From an uncultured Collinsella sp. (GTDB lineage Bacteria > Actinomycetota > Coriobacteriia > Coriobacteriales > Coriobacteriaceae), in the NCBI GenBank assembly GCA_937896835.1, contig CALBOJ010000017.1:1-23504 (forward strand): a DNA stretch of 23,504 bases, written 5' to 3'. Shown here in pieces: positions 22,634-23,504 of this stretch. How positions within the stretch are numbered: position 1 is the first letter of the stretch; every line of letters begins with the position of its first letter. The notes under the pieces were generated by a model. That model ran no database searches. It saw only the letters and a program-made list of their open reading frames with translations, and was not told where the DNA came from. The translations under genes and the position numbers were made by a program.

Positions 22634-22704
22634 AAAAGGGACAGGTTTAATTTGGCAGGTCAAACGCTTTACCAATCAAAAATAACCTATCCCTTTATGC
22701 CAAA
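22634..22704. repeat. REP-like palindromic repeat (C) downstream of the Fe-ADH-like gene
   Basis: Two interlaced inverted pairs are visible: AAAAGGGACAGGTT (22634-22647) with AACCTATCCCTTTA (22684-22697), 12 of 14 paired, and TTTGGCA (22651-22657) with TGCCAAA (22698-22704). The right arm ends 3 bp before the stop codon of the minus-strand gene at 22707. It resembles the 22-bp repeats around the DUF2974 gene (GGGWCAGGTT followed by a TTTG core). Confidence 0.65.
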
Positions 22705-22706
22705 TA

Positions 22707-23282
22707 TTAGGCCGCAGCGCAGACGTTACCGAGCAACTCACGCAGAGGAAACCCGATGCCCTCCAGCAGTTCGGGCGCGATGATGGCAAAAACGGGAACC
22801 TCGCCGGCCCCCACGACGGCAGGCACTTTGCCCTCCGAGACGATACATCCATAAGGGGCAAAACCGTCTTCGCCGGCATCGAGTACGGCCATGCGACGAG
22901 CGAGTTCGCGCGCAAAGCCCGCCGTATCGGCATCGCCGATCGCCAGGACAAAGTCCACGCCCTCATCGGTCGCCAGGGCCACGGCCTCGTCGATCAGCTC
23001 GTCTCCCCCGTCGCCTTCAACCGAGCCGCAGCGAAAAAGCACGCGTTCGAGCAGAGCTCGATCAAGCGAGCCGAGTGCTGCCGAGACGAGCTCATCGCGC
23101 GTATGCTTGTCACCGCCCAGTACAACCAGCGCCTTGGTGCCACCGTAGTGAGCGACCAATCGCCCGCACCAGCGAGCCACATCTCCATCCGCAACAAGGC
23201 GCGTCGGCATACCAAACCCATAATTGACCATCTTTCCCACAACCCTTCCGTGCGTATAGGCGGTATCGTTCAATAGGCTCAT
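22707..23282 (-). CDS. Truncated iron-containing alcohol dehydrogenase-like protein
   Basis: This 191-residue protein resembles only the N-terminal nucleotide-binding domain of the Fe-ADH/butanol dehydrogenase family. NYGFGMPTRLVADG matches the usual family start, then KALVVLGGDKHTRD, then EGVDFVLAIGDADTAGFARELA, which aligns with the family's VDF-ILAVGGGS-x5-AKAIA. The GGGS phosphate loop has become GDAD, and the all-helical C-terminal domain with the metal-binding His/Asp residues is absent (the full family is about 380-400 residues). NAD-dependent activity is therefore unlikely. It may be a decayed remnant or a repurposed domain. The ATG at 23282 lacks a Shine-Dalgarno. Starts at 23240 (GTG, after GGAAGG) or 23231 (ATG, matching the family N-terminus) are plausible alternatives. 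REP-like repeats lie on both sides. Confidence 0.65.
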   Translation of the reverse strand: MSLLNDTAYTHGRVVGKMVNYGFGMPTRLVADGDVARWCGRLVAHYGGTKALVVLGGDKHTRDELVSAALGSLDRALLERVLFRCGSVEGDGGDELIDEAVALATDEGVDFVLAIGDADTAGFARELARRMAVLDAGEDGFAPYGCIVSEGKVPAVVGAGEVPVFAIIAPELLEGIGFPLRELLGNVCAAA

Positions 23283-23359
23283 GCTACGAAGCGAGCTTTT
23301 CCGAGCTGTTTCGCGCTCTTTAGGGCTGCGTTAAAAACCCGATGCAACCGCACGACCAT

Positions 23360-23383
23360 ACCTGCCAAATAGGGACAGGTTTT
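23360..23383. repeat. REP-like repeat (D) upstream of the Fe-ADH-like gene
   Basis: ACCTGCCAAA (23360-23369) is the exact reverse complement of 22651-22660 and is followed by AGGGACAGGTTT (23371-23382), identical to 22637-22648. The two half-motifs occur here in a different order and orientation from copy C. The copy runs into the -35 box of the polymerase promoter. Confidence 0.65.
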
Positions 23384-23410
23384 GACGGTGTCCGGTCGAG
23401 CAGGTATTAT
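23382..23410 (+). promoter_or_regulatory. Sigma-70-type promoter of the Y-family polymerase gene
   Basis: TTGACG (23382-23387), exactly 17 bp, TATTAT (23405-23410). This is the strongest promoter-like sequence in the window. The -10 box touches the first SOS box. Confidence 0.8.
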
Positions 23411-23442
23411 CGAACAGGTATTCGATAAGAACATGTGTTTGA
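23410..23442 (+). promoter_or_regulatory. Tandem LexA (SOS) boxes
   Basis: Box 1, TCGAAC-AGGT-ATTCGA (23410-23425), matches the actinobacterial SOS consensus TCGAAC-N4-GTTCGA at 11 of 12 positions. Box 2, AAGAAC-ATGT-GTTTGA (23427-23442), matches at 9 of 12. Both lie between the -10 box and the start codon, where LexA would block transcription until DNA damage. Confidence 0.75.
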
Positions 23443-23454
23443 TGGGAGGCACGG

Positions 23455-23504
23455 ATGGCGCACGAGCAGCACACCTACATCTGCATCGACCTCAAGACGT
23501 TTTA
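23455..23504 (+). CDS. Y-family DNA polymerase (UmuC/DinB type), N-terminal fragment
   Basis: Only the first 16 codons are in the window: MAHEQHTYICIDLKTF. YICIDLKTF is the N-terminal strand of Y-family translesion polymerases, containing the first catalytic Asp and leading into the F-Y-A-S-V-E motif that would follow. GGGAGG lies 5 nt upstream of the ATG. The upstream promoter and tandem LexA boxes fit an SOS-induced translesion polymerase, which supports the call despite the short fragment. UmuC versus DinB subtype cannot be decided here. Confidence 0.8.
   Translation, partial: MAHEQHTYICIDLKTF

Noticed and set aside
1..23504. CRISPR arrays, tRNA or rRNA genes
   Set aside because: No regularly spaced direct repeats, no tRNA cloverleaf with T-loop consensus and no rRNA-like sequence were seen on reading both strands by eye; a covariance search was not possible.

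Overview
The window is about 23.5 kb of gene-dense, high-GC chromosome. Protein flavour, the acetylase-type lysine pathway, an SdpR/SdpI pair and an actinobacterial/Gram-positive type SOS box suggest a gut actinobacterium of the class Coriobacteriia, most likely Collinsella or a close relative. That assignment is inference from remembered family resemblance, not a database result. I found no rRNA, tRNA, CRISPR array or complete transposase.

Region 1 (1-3335, plus strand) is a lysine/diaminopimelate operon: lysA (partial), dapA, dapB and dapH. There is no stop codon between lysA and dapA, so the two read as one open frame. A structured repeat follows the dapH stop codon. Region 2 (3379-10260, minus strand) holds a nucleoid-associated protein, a DUF2974 alpha/beta hydrolase bounded by inverted repeats, L-lactate dehydrogenase, an LL-DAP-aminotransferase-like enzyme and glutamine-dependent NAD synthetase. 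Region 3 (10464-12900, plus strand) has two lineage-specific proteins. One is a membrane-anchored protein with a Ser/Thr-rich tail. The other has a possible LOTUS-like N-terminus and a long acidic linker. Region 4 (12933-15915, minus strand) has a second copy of the structured repeat, the ABC-F factor EttA, and an overlapping SdpI-like/ArsR-like pair with a visible promoter-operator. Region 5 (16164-18042, plus strand) is tcdA and a TatD hydrolase, followed by a 228-bp MITE-like element. Region 6 (18046-23282, minus strand) holds a FrlD-like sugar kinase, two HAD phosphatases, glucose-6-phosphate isomerase and a one-domain remnant of an iron-type alcohol dehydrogenase. The window ends inside the first codons of an SOS-controlled Y-family DNA polymerase on the plus strand.

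Functionally this is mostly core metabolism: cell-wall/lysine precursor synthesis, glycolysis and fermentation (pgi, ldh), NAD synthesis, and tRNA and translation maintenance (tcdA, ettA). The most novel signal is non-coding. Two elements of about 140 nt, 9.7 kb apart and on opposite strands, each start 2-3 nt after a stop codon. They share a 12-bp hairpin with compensatory changes, a conserved linker, and a long stem with an identical internal-loop sequence. Two further repeat families, one REP-like and one MITE-like, sit around single genes.
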